Below are positions 30,901 through 40,005 of a stretch of 64,000 bases of DNA, in pieces. The number at the start of each line of letters is the position of its first letter. Within the stretch, counting starts at the first letter, position 1. The position numbers were made by a program, and so were the translations under genes. This DNA comes from Streptomyces sp. NBC_00457 (GTDB lineage Bacteria; Actinomycetota; Actinomycetes; Streptomycetales; Streptomycetaceae): the NCBI RefSeq assembly GCF_036014015.1, contig NZ_CP107905.1, forward strand, positions 3,472,001-3,536,000, given 5' to 3'. The notes under the pieces were generated by a model, which was given only the letters and a program-made list of their open reading frames with translations, ran no database searches and was not told the origin of the DNA.

Positions 30901-32025
30901 ATGGGACGCCACCGACGCTCAGCCGCCGGCCGCGCCGCCACGGGCCGCGCCACGGGGGTCACAGAAACGTACGGTTCCCGCACAGGGAGCCACGACCCGC
31001 AGGACTCGTACGACGCATACGACGCGTACGCGGCAGACCGTTCCATCCCGGGCAGGGCGCCCTACCTGAACACCGAGGCGCCCTACCCCGGCACCGAGGC
31101 GTACGCCGAGACCACCGCGCGCAGCGAGCGCTACCTCTTCGCCTCGGACGAGGACTACCGCGTCGTCTTCCCTGACGCCGCACCCGGCGGGGGTGGCCGG
31201 CGAACCGCTGGGCACCGCCGTAAGAAGAAGGCGGTGCGTCCGGTGCGTGCCGGACTGCTCGGCGTCTCCGCCGCGGTCGCCATCGGCACGGTCGCGGTGG
31301 CCACGGGTGTGGTGCCCGGCGTGGAGAACTACCAGCTCGGTGGCGGCAGCGACAGCGGCGACAGCGTGCAGGCCGTGGACACGCCCTCGAACAGCGCGAC
31401 CGAGCAGGGCGGCACGTCCGGCGCCGCCGAGGGCCGCGAGACCGAAGAGTCGGCTAGCCGGGACAACGAGCGTGCGGCCTCGCCGGCGCCGTCCGCCTCG
31501 GCGTCCACGGCGCCGACCGAGACTCCGTCCAAGGAGCCGAAGGCCCCGCCGGCCAAGACCAAGAAGCCGAAGCCCACGCCCACCCCGTCGCGCCCGGCCA
31601 CCAAGGCGCCGGAGAAGGACACCGGCGCCCCGGTGACGGTGTCCGCCGAGGCCAGGGCCGAGGCCGAGGTGCTCAAGCTCGTCAACCAGGAGCGGGCGAA
31701 GGTGGGCTGCAGCCCGGTCTCCGCGAACAGCGCGCTGGCCCAGCTGGCCCGGGACTTCAGCGACGCCATGGCCGACCTGGGCTTCTTCGACCACACCGAC
31801 CCCAACGGAGCCACTCCGTGGGACCGCGCCGAAGCAGCCGGGATAGCCGACCTCGGCGGCGAGAACATAGCCCGCGGCCAGTCTGACGCGGCCGCCGTCA
31901 TGGAGGCCTGGATGAACAGCCCCGGGCACAAGGCCAACATCCTGAACTGCGACTTCAAGACGCTGGGCGTGGGTGTCCACCTCGGGTCCGGTGGGCCGTG
32001 GTGGACGCAGAACTTCGGGTACTGA
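30901..32025 (+). CDS. Membrane-anchored CAP-domain (SCP/PR-1) protein
   Basis: A 374-residue protein. A long cytoplasmic N-terminus (about 110 residues, rich in Tyr/Asp/Arg) precedes a basic stop and a hydrophobic helix at about 118-138. An extracellular Ser/Thr/Pro/Lys-rich stalk of about 110 residues follows, then a CAP domain from about 250: LVNQERAKVGC, FDHTDPNGATPWDRAEAAG, GENIARGQ and MNSPGHKANILN. Such domains are common in secreted Streptomyces proteins and the biochemical role is unclear. The single helix could anchor it as a type II membrane protein. ATG 30901 with AAGGAC upstream. Confidence 0.86.
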   Translation: MGRHRRSAAGRAATGRATGVTETYGSRTGSHDPQDSYDAYDAYAADRSIPGRAPYLNTEAPYPGTEAYAETTARSERYLFASDEDYRVVFPDAAPGGGGRRTAGHRRKKKAVRPVRAGLLGVSAAVAIGTVAVATGVVPGVENYQLGGGSDSGDSVQAVDTPSNSATEQGGTSGAAEGRETEESASRDNERAASPAPSASASTAPTETPSKEPKAPPAKTKKPKPTPTPSRPATKAPEKDTGAPVTVSAEARAEAEVLKLVNQERAKVGCSPVSANSALAQLARDFSDAMADLGFFDHTDPNGATPWDRAEAAGIADLGGENIARGQSDAAAVMEAWMNSPGHKANILNCDFKTLGVGVHLGSGGPWWTQNFGY

Positions 32026-32034
32026 GACATAGCA

Positions 32035-32068
32035 CTAACTTCTGGTTAGCGCTGCACCCGAGTACGCT
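32035..32068 (+). promoter_or_regulatory. HxlR gene promoter with inverted-repeat operator
   Basis: CTAAC-n5-GTTAG (32035-32049) overlaps a putative -35 (TTCTGG, 32040-32045). A -10 TACGCT (32063-32068) follows at 17 bases. The -10 is six bases before the start codon, so the mRNA is probably leaderless and the regulator probably represses itself. Confidence 0.5.
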
Positions 32069-32074
32069 TGAGGC

Positions 32075-32476
32075 ATGGACATCACGCAGGAGCGGACGGC
32101 CGAGCAGGAGCTGCCGTTCAACGTGTTCGCGAAGGCCTGCCCCTCGCGCGGCACGCTGGAGCACATCACGGGCCGCTGGGGCGGACTGACGCTCGGCGCG
32201 TTGTACGAGGGGTCGCTGCGCTTCAACGAGCTGCGCCGCCGCGTGGACGGCGTGAGCGAGAAGATGCTGTCCCAGACGCTGCACGCACTGGAGCGTGACG
32301 GCCTGGTGCACCGCGAGGCCCAGCCGACCAACCCGCCCCGCGTGGACTACGAACTGACCCCGCTCGGCCGCGAGGTCGCCGAGCGCCTGCTGGCCCTCAT
32401 CCATTTCGTGGAGGGCCGCATGGACGACGTGCTCACCGCACGGATGCGCTACGACGAGACGCGCGGCGCCCGCTGA
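32075..32476 (+). CDS. HxlR-family transcriptional regulator
   Basis: A 133-residue winged helix-turn-helix protein of the HxlR/DUF24 type. Seen: [22 protein letters not shown], the recognition helix region [30 protein letters not shown], and the wing [14 protein letters not shown]. Cys17 in the N-terminal part is the position that senses thiol-reactive species in several family members; that it does so here is inference. There is no usable ribosome site. Its 3' end overlaps the mutM stop region by 28 bases, convergently. The target genes are not evident. Confidence 0.88.
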   Translation: MDITQERTAEQELPFNVFAKACPSRGTLEHITGRWGGLTLGALYEGSLRFNELRRRVDGVSEKMLSQTLHALERDGLVHREAQPTNPPRVDYELTPLGREVAERLLALIHFVEGRMDDVLTARMRYDETRGAR

Positions 32477-33309
32477 CACTTCGGGCAGAAGTAGCTCGAC
32501 CGGTTCATCCAGGCGCGGCGGCGCATCGGCGTACCGCACCTCTTGCAGGGCAGTCCCTCACGGCCGTACGCGTCGAGCGAGCGGTCGAAGTAGCCCGACT
32601 CCCCGTTGACGTTGACGTAGAGGCTGTCGAAGCTGGTGCCGCCCACCGCCAGGGCCGCGTTCATCACGTCCCGCACGTGGCCCAGGAGTTCGGCGGTGCG
32701 CGGGCGGGTGAAGGTCGAGGTGGGGCGCTCGTAGTGGAGGCGTGCGCGCCAAAGGGCCTCGTCCGCGTAGATGTTGCCGACGCCACTGATCAACGACTGG
32801 TCGAGCAGGGCCCGTTTGATGGTGGTGCGCTTGCGGCGCAGCGCCTGGTGGAAGGCCTCGTCGTCGAAGAGGGGGTCGAGCGGGTCGCGGGCGATGTGCG
32901 CGATGACGTCGGGCAGGCCTGCGGGGGTGTTGTCGTGCAACGACAGGCCGCCGAAGGTGCGTTGGTCGACGAAGCGGAGTTCCGTGGCGAGGTCGTCGGC
33001 GAATCTCACCCGGATCCTGAGGTGCTTCTCGTCGGGTGCCGCCTGCGGCTGGACCAGCAGCTGGCCGCTCATGCCGAGGTGGGCCAGGATCGACTGGTCC
33101 GTGTCCTCAAGGGGCAGCCACAGGTACTTGCCGCGGCGGCTGGGGGTGCCGATGCGGTGGCCCTTGAGGCGGTGTACGAAGTCGTCGGCGCCGGCGAGAT
33201 GGCGGCGGACCGCGCGCGGGTGGAGGACCTCGGCGTCGGTGACGGTGCGATGGGCGACCCACCGCGCAAGGCCTCGCCGTACGACCTCGACCTCGGGCAA
33301 CTCGGGCAT
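32449..33309 (-). CDS. mutM: Formamidopyrimidine-DNA glycosylase
   Basis: The 8-oxoguanine and Fapy base-excision glycosylase with AP lyase activity, 286 residues. The N-terminal Pro2 nucleophile and Glu3 are in PELPEVE. Lys61 lies in RRGKYL, and the helix-two-turn-helix is [22 protein letters not shown]. The zinc finger has four cysteines (CKRC...CPKC). ATG 33309 with GGGAG upstream. It follows a strong hairpin downstream of rnc, so may be partly uncoupled from that operon. Confidence 0.95.
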   Translation of the reverse strand: MPELPEVEVVRRGLARWVAHRTVTDAEVLHPRAVRRHLAGADDFVHRLKGHRIGTPSRRGKYLWLPLEDTDQSILAHLGMSGQLLVQPQAAPDEKHLRIRVRFADDLATELRFVDQRTFGGLSLHDNTPAGLPDVIAHIARDPLDPLFDDEAFHQALRRKRTTIKRALLDQSLISGVGNIYADEALWRARLHYERPTSTFTRPRTAELLGHVRDVMNAALAVGGTSFDSLYVNVNGESGYFDRSLDAYGREGLPCKRCGTPMRRRAWMNRSSYFCPKCQRAPRVSS

Positions 33310-33341
33310 GGGGTCTCCCGTATCGAGCCGGTGTACGAGCC

Positions 33342-33376
33342 GAGCGCCCGCCCCGCAAGGCGGGGCGGGCGCTCGT
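33342..33376 (-). terminator. Strong hairpin between rnc and mutM
   Basis: A perfect 16-base stem, CGAGCGCCCGCCCCGC with its complement, and a three-base loop, 14 bases after the rnc stop. No T tract follows. It should end or strongly attenuate the rpmF-rnc transcript before mutM. Confidence 0.75.
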
Positions 33377-33389
33377 CCTGCGCTGTTCG

Positions 33390-34244
33390 TCAGGCGGAGG
33401 CCTGCGCCTCGTCGGCGCCTCCGGCGGCTTCCGCCACCTCGGCCTCGGCCGCTTCGGCTTCCGCCGCTGCGGCCTTGACCGCTTCGACTTCTGCCGCCGC
33501 GACCTTGGCAGCCTTGGCACGCTCGTCCGCGGCGGCCTTGATGGCCCGCCACGCGGACTCAGCTGCCTGCTGCTCCGCCTCCTTCTTGCTGCGGCCGGTG
33601 CCGGTGCCGTACGAGACGCCTCCGACGCGGGCGGCAGCAGTGAAGGTCTTCTCGTGATCGGGGCCGGTCTCCGTGACCAGGTACTCGGGTACGCCGAGCC
33701 CCTCGGTCGCGGTGAGCTCCTGGAGACTGGTCTTCCAGTCCAGGCCGGCTCCGAGATTCGATGACTTTTCGATCAGTGGGTCGAACAGTCGGTGGACCAG
33801 CTCGGACGCCGAGTCCAGACCCTGATCGAGATAGACCGCGCCGATCACCGCTTCCAGGGTGTCGGCGAGGATGGACGCCTTGTCCCGTCCGCCCGTGCCC
33901 TCTTCACCGCGGCCGAGCCGGATGAAGGAGCCCAGGTCGAGACCGCGGCCGACCTCCGCCAGCGCACGCGAGTTGACCACCGCGGCCCGCAACTTGGCCA
34001 ACTGGCCTTCGGGCAGGTCGGGGTGGGTGCGATACAGCGTGTCCGTGACGACGAGGCCGAGCACGGAGTCCCCAAGGAACTCCAGCCGCTCGTTCGTCGG
34101 CAGACCGCCGTTCTCGTATGCGTAGGACCGGTGGGTCAGCGCACGCACCAGAAGGGCGGACTCGAGCTTGTACCCGAGCCGCCCTTCCAACAGCGTGTGG
34201 GACGAGGCCGTGGTCTCCGCAGAGTTCTTCTTCGGCGTGGACAC
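33390..34244 (-). CDS. rnc: Ribonuclease III (AbsB)
   Basis: The double-strand-specific RNase, 284 residues. The catalytic signature [10 protein letters not shown] is at 51-60 and [13 protein letters not shown] follows. The C-terminal dsRNA-binding domain is about 170-240. A 40-residue Ala/Glu/Val tail extends beyond it. In S. coelicolor this gene is absB, needed for antibiotic production (established). GTG 34244 with GAGAGG upstream. It lies 19 bases after rpmF. Confidence 0.95.
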   Translation of the reverse strand: MSTPKKNSAETTASSHTLLEGRLGYKLESALLVRALTHRSYAYENGGLPTNERLEFLGDSVLGLVVTDTLYRTHPDLPEGQLAKLRAAVVNSRALAEVGRGLDLGSFIRLGRGEEGTGGRDKASILADTLEAVIGAVYLDQGLDSASELVHRLFDPLIEKSSNLGAGLDWKTSLQELTATEGLGVPEYLVTETGPDHEKTFTAAARVGGVSYGTGTGRSKKEAEQQAAESAWRAIKAAADERAKAAKVAAAEVEAVKAAAAEAEAAEAEVAEAAGGADEAQASA

Positions 34245-34263
34245 AGTGCCTCTCACCAGCCGC

Positions 34264-34437
34264 TCAGACCTCGAGGACCTGGCGCTTGTTGTATGTGCCG
34301 CAAGACGGGCACGCGATGTGCTGCAGCTTGGGCTCGTGGCAGCGCTCACACGCAACCAGGGTGGGGACCGCAGCCTTCCACTGCGACCGGCGGTGGCGCG
34401 TGTTGCTGCGCGACATCTTCCGCTTCGGAACAGCCAC
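34264..34437 (-). CDS. rpmF: 50S ribosomal protein L32
   Basis: A 57-residue L32 starting [20 protein letters not shown]. The zinc-binding pairs CERC and CPSC are present, so this is the zinc-containing (C+) form. GTG 34437 with GGAGAAG upstream, two bases after the DUF177 stop. The DUF177-rpmF-rnc order is standard in bacteria. Confidence 0.96.
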   Translation of the reverse strand: MAVPKRKMSRSNTRHRRSQWKAAVPTLVACERCHEPKLQHIACPSCGTYNKRQVLEV

Positions 34438-34439
34438 GG

Positions 34440-35087
34440 CTACTTCTCCTGCTTCTCGTCGGCGCGTGCTGACTGAGTCGCGCCGCCGCTCATCTCGTCC
34501 TTCTCGCCGTCTCCGAGTGAACCGGCGAGTCCCTGCAGTGCCGCCCAACGAATGTCGACGGCGTCGTGATGGTGGTCCGGGTCGTCCGCAAGGCGTACGC
34601 CGCACTCGGCGCACAGACCTGGGCAGTCTTCCTGGCACACCGGCTGCATCGGCAGTGCGAGCACCACCGCATCGCGCAGCACGGGTTCGAGGTCGAACAG
34701 GCCGTCCTCGATGAAGAGCCTGTCCTCGTCTTCCTCGGCGTCGTCGGCCGGCTCCGCTTTGACGCGGCCCCGGTCGTCGGCGTCAGGGTACGAGAACATC
34801 TCCTGGAAGTCCGCTTCGAGCGCCAGCTCGAGCGGCTCCAGACACCTTACGCACTCCCCCTTTGCCTGTGCACGGGCGGTGCCTGTGACAAGCACACCTT
34901 CCATGACCGACTCGAGCCGGAGCTCGAGCTCCACCGGTGCGCCTTCCGGCACTCCGATGACTCCCTGGATCCCGAGATCCTTGGGAGCGCCGATCTCGCG
35001 GGTCAGGCGCTGCAGCGCACCAGGCCGCCGACCCAGCTCGTGCGTGTCGAACACGAGAGGGTTGCGGTGGTCGAGGCGGGCTGTCAC
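34440..35087 (-). CDS. DUF177 (YceD) family protein
   Basis: About 215 residues. Conserved Cys pairs in [10 protein letters not shown] and [13 protein letters not shown] are typical of YceD, a family implicated in 23S rRNA accumulation in other bacteria and always near rpmF. Acidic patches separate the two halves. Start GTG 35087 was chosen because the family starts at [17 protein letters not shown] sequence and AGGA lies upstream; the frame is open to 35168. Confidence 0.86.
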   Translation of the reverse strand: MTARLDHRNPLVFDTHELGRRPGALQRLTREIGAPKDLGIQGVIGVPEGAPVELELRLESVMEGVLVTGTARAQAKGECVRCLEPLELALEADFQEMFSYPDADDRGRVKAEPADDAEEDEDRLFIEDGLFDLEPVLRDAVVLALPMQPVCQEDCPGLCAECGVRLADDPDHHHDAVDIRWAALQGLAGSLGDGEKDEMSGGATQSARADEKQEK

Positions 35088-35231
35088 GCCGTTCCTGCTT
35101 TCGATCTTCGAGCTCAGAGGGACGCCGCCCTTGATGTCTCCCGGGCAGCATTGATCGCGGACGTACACGCGACCGAAGAGCCAGGATACTGGACCTTTCG
35201 CTCTCGTCCCAATCCGCTGGGCACCGGGGCC

Positions 35232-36305
35232 TCAGCCGTTGCCGCGCCCCTGCTCGTAGGCCCGCAGCTGCTCGGCACTGATCATGCCGGTGTCGAAGAG
35301 GCTGGTCTCGTCGAGGGCGTAGCCCTGCTGGGGCTCTTGAGCCTGCTGAGCCTGCTGCGGCACCTGGTTCGGGTCGTACGCCTGCTGCTGGGCGTCGTAG
35401 CCCTGGTAGGCGTACGGGTCGGCCTGCTGGTAGCCGTAGGCGTCCTGCTGGGCGTAGGCCTGCTGCTGGTAGCCGCCGCCGTACGGGTCCTGCTGCGCGG
35501 TCTGCTGGTAGCCGTACGCCGGCTGCGGCTGGCCGTAGTCCGGCTGCTGGGGCTGTTCGGGCTGGTGCGGGGCCTGGGCGTCCTGCTCGGCGAGGGCCGC
35601 GAGGCCGGTGAGGTAGTCGGCGTCGCTGGAGTGCTGGACGGTGCTGATGTCATCGGCGAGGGCGCCGAGGTCGTCCGAGGCGATACGGCCGTGCAGCTTC
35701 TGCCGGCCGCGGCCGACGGCTTCCAGGGTCTTGGCGAGGACCGCCTCGAAGGCGCCCAGCTTGACGTCGACGTACTCGTCGGCGGTGCGGCGCAGCGTCT
35801 CGGGGTCGTGGCTGCGCTCGGGGGCGTCCTCGTCCTCGTAGCCCTGCTCGTCGAGGCCGGGTCCGGTGCCGAGGAGCTTCTCGCGGCCGCGGCCGACGGA
35901 GCCGAGGGTCTTGGTGAGGACGACCTCGAAGTTGGCGAGCTTGGAGTCGACGTACTCGTCGGCCTCGGCGCGGATCTCCTCGGCCTCCTTGCGGGCCTCG
36001 GCGAGGATGCGGTCGGCCTCGCTCTGGGAGCGGCGGGCGACCTCGGTGTCGGAGATCAGCGAGCCGCGCTCGGCGTGCGCGGTCTGGATGATCCGCTCGG
36101 CCTCCTGGCGGGCCTGCTCGACCATCTGCTCACGGCCGCCGATCAGCTCCTGGGCCTGCGCGAGGGAGCCGGGCAGAGCCTCGCGCACCTCTTCGAGCAG
36201 CGCGAGCAGGTCGGCGCGGTTGACCACGCACGAGGCCGACATGGGCATCGACCGGGCACTGGAGACCGCGGCGACGATCTCGTCGAGCTTCTTCTGCACG
36301 TCCAC
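35232..36305 (-). CDS. DivIVA/SepIVA-like coiled-coil cell division protein
   Basis: A 357-residue protein annotated in Streptomyces as a cell division initiation protein. Coiled coil covers about 33-140. A 32-residue block (ADEYVD.KL..FE.VL.KTL..VGRGR.KL.G) occurs twice, at about 115-146 and 175-206. From about 240 to 335 the chain is Gln/Tyr/Ala/Pro-rich and of low complexity, ending in a conserved acidic tail. It may bind membranes or polar growth complexes by analogy with DivIVA and mycobacterial SepIVA; that is inference. GTG 36305. It precedes DUF177 on the same strand. Confidence 0.78.
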   Translation of the reverse strand: MDVQKKLDEIVAAVSSARSMPMSASCVVNRADLLALLEEVREALPGSLAQAQELIGGREQMVEQARQEAERIIQTAHAERGSLISDTEVARRSQSEADRILAEARKEAEEIRAEADEYVDSKLANFEVVLTKTLGSVGRGREKLLGTGPGLDEQGYEDEDAPERSHDPETLRRTADEYVDVKLGAFEAVLAKTLEAVGRGRQKLHGRIASDDLGALADDISTVQHSSDADYLTGLAALAEQDAQAPHQPEQPQQPDYGQPQPAYGYQQTAQQDPYGGGYQQQAYAQQDAYGYQQADPYAYQGYDAQQQAYDPNQVPQQAQQAQEPQQGYALDETSLFDTGMISAEQLRAYEQGRGNG

Positions 36306-36462
36306 CGTGTGCTCGCCACTCTCTACAACTGTGATGGAGACGGACGGGTCGACTGTACGGCCATGGGGTGCCCGCCGGACAGCGGGTGACGGATTGTCAG
36401 CTTCCGGGGGATTTTCCGGGGGTTTCCTCAGTGGTTTTCCGGGCGCCCGTGATACGGCCCGC

Positions 36463-36942
36463 TCAGCCCTTCCTCAGGCGCTCGGCAAGGGCCTCGAAGA
36501 CCGCCGGCGGGACCAGGTGGGAGACGTCTCCGCCCCAGGTCGCGACCTCCTTGACCAGGGAGGACGACAGGAAGCTGTAGGTGGGGTTGGTCGGCACGAA
36601 GAGCGTCTCCACGCCTGAGAGGCCGATGTTCATCTGGGCCATCTGCAGCTCGTAGTCGAAGTCGCTGACCGCGCGCAGGCCCTTCACGATGGCGGGGATG
36701 TCGCGTTCCTTGCAGAAGTCGACGAGCAGACCGTGGAAGGCCTCGACCCGGACGTTCTCGAATTCGGCGGTGACCTGGCGGATCAGGTCGATCCGCTCGT
36801 CGATCTCGAACAGGCCCTTCTTGGACTTGTTGATCATCACCGCGACGTAGACCTCGTCATACAGCCTGGAGGCGCGGCCAATGATGTCGAGGTGTCCGTT
36901 GGTGATCGGGTCGAACGACCCGGGACAGACGGCGCGGCGCAC
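36463..36942 (-). CDS. coaD: Phosphopantetheine adenylyltransferase
   Basis: The fourth step of coenzyme A biosynthesis, transferring AMP from ATP to 4'-phosphopantetheine. 159 residues beginning VRRAVCPGSFDPITNGH; the HxGH-like TNGH is at 14-17 and SFLSSSLVKEVA later. GTG 36942 gives the family length. An ATG at 36972 overlaps the rsmD stop (ATGA) and would add ten residues; coupling makes it a serious alternative. Confidence 0.94.
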   Translation of the reverse strand: MRRAVCPGSFDPITNGHLDIIGRASRLYDEVYVAVMINKSKKGLFEIDERIDLIRQVTAEFENVRVEAFHGLLVDFCKERDIPAIVKGLRAVSDFDYELQMAQMNIGLSGVETLFVPTNPTYSFLSSSLVKEVATWGGDVSHLVPPAVFEALAERLRKG

Positions 36943-36968
36943 TTGAGATCCCTCGCTCTCCGGTCCGG

Positions 36969-37556
36969 TCATCGTGCGTCTTCGCACGTAGAGGCGGCGC
37001 GACCGTACCAAAACGTCCCCTCGCCGTAACGACGGGCCCGGATCGCGTCGAAGCCGGGCGGCCAGCCGAACTCGCCGCCTCTGGTACTGCGCTCCACGGT
37101 GACGAGCGCCTCCGGCGCTAGCCAGCCCTCGGTGCGGAGTGTGAGCAGGATCTCCCGAAGATCGTGATCTGAGACTCGGTACGGCGGATCGAGGAAGACG
37201 ATGTCGTACGGCTGTTCAGGCGGGGTTGTGCGGATGATCTGTTCTGCTTTACCTGCCCGGACTTCGGCGCCGGGGAGGCCGAGGTTCTTCACGTTCTCCC
37301 GGACGACACGGGCGGCGCGGGCGTCGGCCTCGACGAGGAGGACATGGCCCGCGCCTCGGGACAGGGCTTCCAGGCCCACGGCGCCGGATCCCGCGTACAG
37401 GTCGAGGACCCGCTCGCCGACCAGGGGGCCGCCGAGGAGGGACTGCCAGGTGGAGAAGAGACCTTCGCGTGCGCGGTCGGAGGTGGGGCGCGTACCGGTC
37501 CCCGGGGGGACGGCTAGGCGACGTCCGCCGGCTGCGCCGGCGATCACGCGGGTCAT
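36969..37556 (-). CDS. rsmD: 16S rRNA (guanine966-N2)-methyltransferase RsmD
   Basis: Methylates G966 of 16S rRNA. 195 residues: N-terminal MTRVIAGAAGGRRLAVP, SAM motif DLYAGSGAVGLEALSRG, and the catalytic DPPY in FLDPPYR. ATG 37556. It runs directly into coaD. A much longer open frame upstream overlaps recG and is not real. The 83 bases between recG and rsmD hold a dispersed intergenic repeat. Confidence 0.95.
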   Translation of the reverse strand: MTRVIAGAAGGRRLAVPPGTGTRPTSDRAREGLFSTWQSLLGGPLVGERVLDLYAGSGAVGLEALSRGAGHVLLVEADARAARVVRENVKNLGLPGAEVRAGKAEQIIRTTPPEQPYDIVFLDPPYRVSDHDLREILLTLRTEGWLAPEALVTVERSTRGGEFGWPPGFDAIRARRYGEGTFWYGRAASTCEDAR

Positions 37557-37595
37557 CTTTGGTCCTTGGTTGTGGGCGGGTTCAGGTATCAGTGT

Positions 37596-37624
37596 GGCTG
37601 GTCGCGCAGTTCCCCGCGCCCCTG
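37596..37624 (-). repeat. Dispersed Streptomyces intergenic repeat, short form
   Basis: GGCTGGTCGCGC followed directly by AGTTCCCCGCGCCCCT. The same two blocks, inverted and separated by an extra hairpin segment, occur at 54352-54415. I recognise this as the common short intergenic element scattered through Streptomyces genomes. Confidence 0.75.
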
Positions 37625-37639
37625 AGAGGTGGGTCTCCT

Positions 37640-39838
37640 TCACCCCTTTTCCAAGTACTGCTCTCTTTCCTCGTCCAAGAGGGCTTCCAGCGCTGTCCGT
37701 AGGCCGGGAAGTGCTGTCAGCTCGGGGTCTGCCGCTACCACCGCCGCCGCTTCGTCTCTCGCCTCCGCGATGATCTCCTCGTCCTCTATGACGGCGAGCA
37801 TGCGCAGGCTGGTGCGGGCGCCGGACTGGGCCTGGCCGAGGACGTCGCCCTCGCGGCGTTGTTCGAGGTCGATGCGGGAGAGTTCGAAGCCGTCGAGGGT
37901 GGCGGCCACGGCGTTCAGGCGCTGGCGGGCGGGGCTGGCTTCCGGCATCTCGGTCACCAGGAGGCAGAGCCCCGGCGCGGAGCCTCGGCCCACTCGGCCA
38001 CGCAGCTGGTGGAGCTGGGAGACGCCGAAGCGGTCGGCGTCCATGATCACCATGGCGGTGGCGTTGGGGACATTCACGCCGACCTCGATGACTGTGGTAG
38101 CGACCAGGACATGGGTCTCGCCGGCGGCGAAGCGGCGCATGACCGCGTCCTTGTCGTCGGGGTGCATACGGCCGTGCAGGACCTCGACCCCGAGGCCTTG
38201 CAGGGGGCCCTTGGCGAGTTGGTCGGCCATGTCCAGGACGGCGAGCGGTGGGCGCTTCTCGGCCTCGTCCTCGGGGGACTTCTTCTTTTTCGGGTCCTCC
38301 TCCTCGTCGCCGATCCGTGGGCACACGACGTACGCCTGATGCCCCTTGCCGACCTCCTCGCGCACCCGCTCCCAGGCCCTGGCGAGGAAGTGCGGCTTGT
38401 CGGCGGCCGGGACGACATGGCTGGCGATCGGTGAGCGCCCGGCGGGGAGCTGGTCGAGGACGGAGGTCTCCAGGTCGCCGAAGACGGTCATGGCGACGGT
38501 GCGCGGGATGGGCGTGGCGGTCATGACGAGCAGGTGGGGCGGCTGCTTGCCCTTGCCGCGCAGGGCGTCTCGCTGCTCGACGCCGAAGCGGTGCTGTTCG
38601 TCGACGACGACCAGGCCGAGGTCGTGGAACCGCACCTTGTCCTCGATCAGCGCATGCGTGCCGATCACGATCCCGGCCTCGCCGGTGACCAGGTCGAGCA
38701 GCGCCTGGCGGCGGGCGGCGGCGCCCATCGAGCCGGTGAGCAGGACGACCTTGGTCCCCTGGTCGGCACCGCCCAGCATCCCGCCCTCGGCCAGCTCGCC
38801 CATCATCTCGACGACCGAGCGGTGGTGCTGCTGGGCGAGCACTTCGGTGGGGGCGAGCATCGCGGCCTGTCCGCCCGCGTCGACGACGGCGAGCATGGCG
38901 CGGAGGGCCACCATGGTCTTTCCGGATCCGACCTCCCCTTGGAGCAGCCGGTGCATCGGGTGCTCGGTCGCCAGGTCGTCGAAGATCTCTTTGGAGACCT
39001 TCTGCTGGCCTTCGGTGAGGGTGAAGGGGAGGCGGTCGTCGAAGGACGTGAGGAGGCCGTCCGGCTTGGGTTTGCGGGCGACTGCCGGGAGTTGGGCGTC
39101 GGCGTGGCGGCGGCGGGCGAGGGCGACCTGGAGGACGAAGGCCTCGTCCCACTTGAGGCGGGAGCGGGCGTCGGTGATGTCCGCCTTGGTGTGGGGGCGG
39201 TGGATCTTGAGCAGGGCCTCGGGGAGGGGAACCAGGCCGCGGCCTTCACGGAGGGTGTCCGGGAGGGGGTCGAGGGCCTCCTGGGCGCTGGGCAGGACCG
39301 TCTGGATCGCCTTGCCGATCTTCCAGGACTCCAGCTTGGCGGTGGCGGGGTAGATGGGGATGAGGGCGCCGGCCCACGTCTCCACGGTTTCCTCCGCGTC
39401 GCCGCGCAGCAACTCGTACGCCGGGTGCGCCAGTTGGAGACGGCGGTTGAAGACGGAGACCTTGCCCGCGAACATCGCGCGTGTGCCCGGCAGCAGTTCC
39501 TTGTGGGGCTTGTGAACGCCGTGGCCGAAGAAGACCAGTTGGAGTCGGCCGCTGCCGTCGGTGATGGTGACTTCGAGGCGCTGGCCCTTGCCCCGGGGAG
39601 CCTTGGACGAGGCGAAGGTGTGCAGCCGGGCGTCGGCGACCATGGCGACCACCGTCACGTGCTCGTCCATGGGGAGGTCGGCCAGGTGTGTGAGCTGGCC
39701 CCGCTCCTCATATCTGCGCGGGTAGTGGTGCAGAAGGTCGCCGACGGTGTGCAGGCCGAGATGCTCGGCCATCACCTTCGCGGTGGCGGGGCCGAGCACC
39801 TTTTTCAGTGGTTCTTCCAGTGCGGGCACGAGATCCAT
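37640..39838 (-). CDS. recG: ATP-dependent DNA helicase RecG
   Basis: A branch-migration helicase that remodels stalled forks, 732 residues. The OB-fold wedge domain is N-terminal. Helicase motifs: LLQGEVGSGKTMVAL, VDEQHRFGVEQRD, TATPIPRT, GRMHPDDKD, ATTVIEVGVNVPNAT and QLRGRVGRG. A charged insert EEEDPKKKKSPEDEAEKR lies between motifs III and IV, a common actinobacterial feature. ATG 39838 begins MDLVPALEEPL. Divergent from the HSP90-family gene. Confidence 0.95.
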   Translation of the reverse strand: MDLVPALEEPLKKVLGPATAKVMAEHLGLHTVGDLLHHYPRRYEERGQLTHLADLPMDEHVTVVAMVADARLHTFASSKAPRGKGQRLEVTITDGSGRLQLVFFGHGVHKPHKELLPGTRAMFAGKVSVFNRRLQLAHPAYELLRGDAEETVETWAGALIPIYPATAKLESWKIGKAIQTVLPSAQEALDPLPDTLREGRGLVPLPEALLKIHRPHTKADITDARSRLKWDEAFVLQVALARRRHADAQLPAVARKPKPDGLLTSFDDRLPFTLTEGQQKVSKEIFDDLATEHPMHRLLQGEVGSGKTMVALRAMLAVVDAGGQAAMLAPTEVLAQQHHRSVVEMMGELAEGGMLGGADQGTKVVLLTGSMGAAARRQALLDLVTGEAGIVIGTHALIEDKVRFHDLGLVVVDEQHRFGVEQRDALRGKGKQPPHLLVMTATPIPRTVAMTVFGDLETSVLDQLPAGRSPIASHVVPAADKPHFLARAWERVREEVGKGHQAYVVCPRIGDEEEDPKKKKSPEDEAEKRPPLAVLDMADQLAKGPLQGLGVEVLHGRMHPDDKDAVMRRFAAGETHVLVATTVIEVGVNVPNATAMVIMDADRFGVSQLHQLRGRVGRGSAPGLCLLVTEMPEASPARQRLNAVAATLDGFELSRIDLEQRREGDVLGQAQSGARTSLRMLAVIEDEEIIAEARDEAAAVVAADPELTALPGLRTALEALLDEEREQYLEKG

Positions 39839-40005
39839 TGCACACCACACCACTGACAATGCCGTAGATGTCTCCGGAAACCCCTGGTCAGGCGGCTCGT
39901 TCCGGCCATAGGATGACGCGCTCCGGCCATCCTTTCCGCGGTCACCGCCTCAACGGGACCGCCCGACCCCGCGCCGTCGCCCTTCCCCCCACCGGCGCCG
40001 TGACG

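Noticed and set aside
37557..39152. An N-terminal extension of RsmD by over 500 residues in an open frame overlapping recG.
   Set aside because: The extension is Arg/Pro-rich shadow sequence of recG; the family start MTRVIAGAAGG is at 37556.
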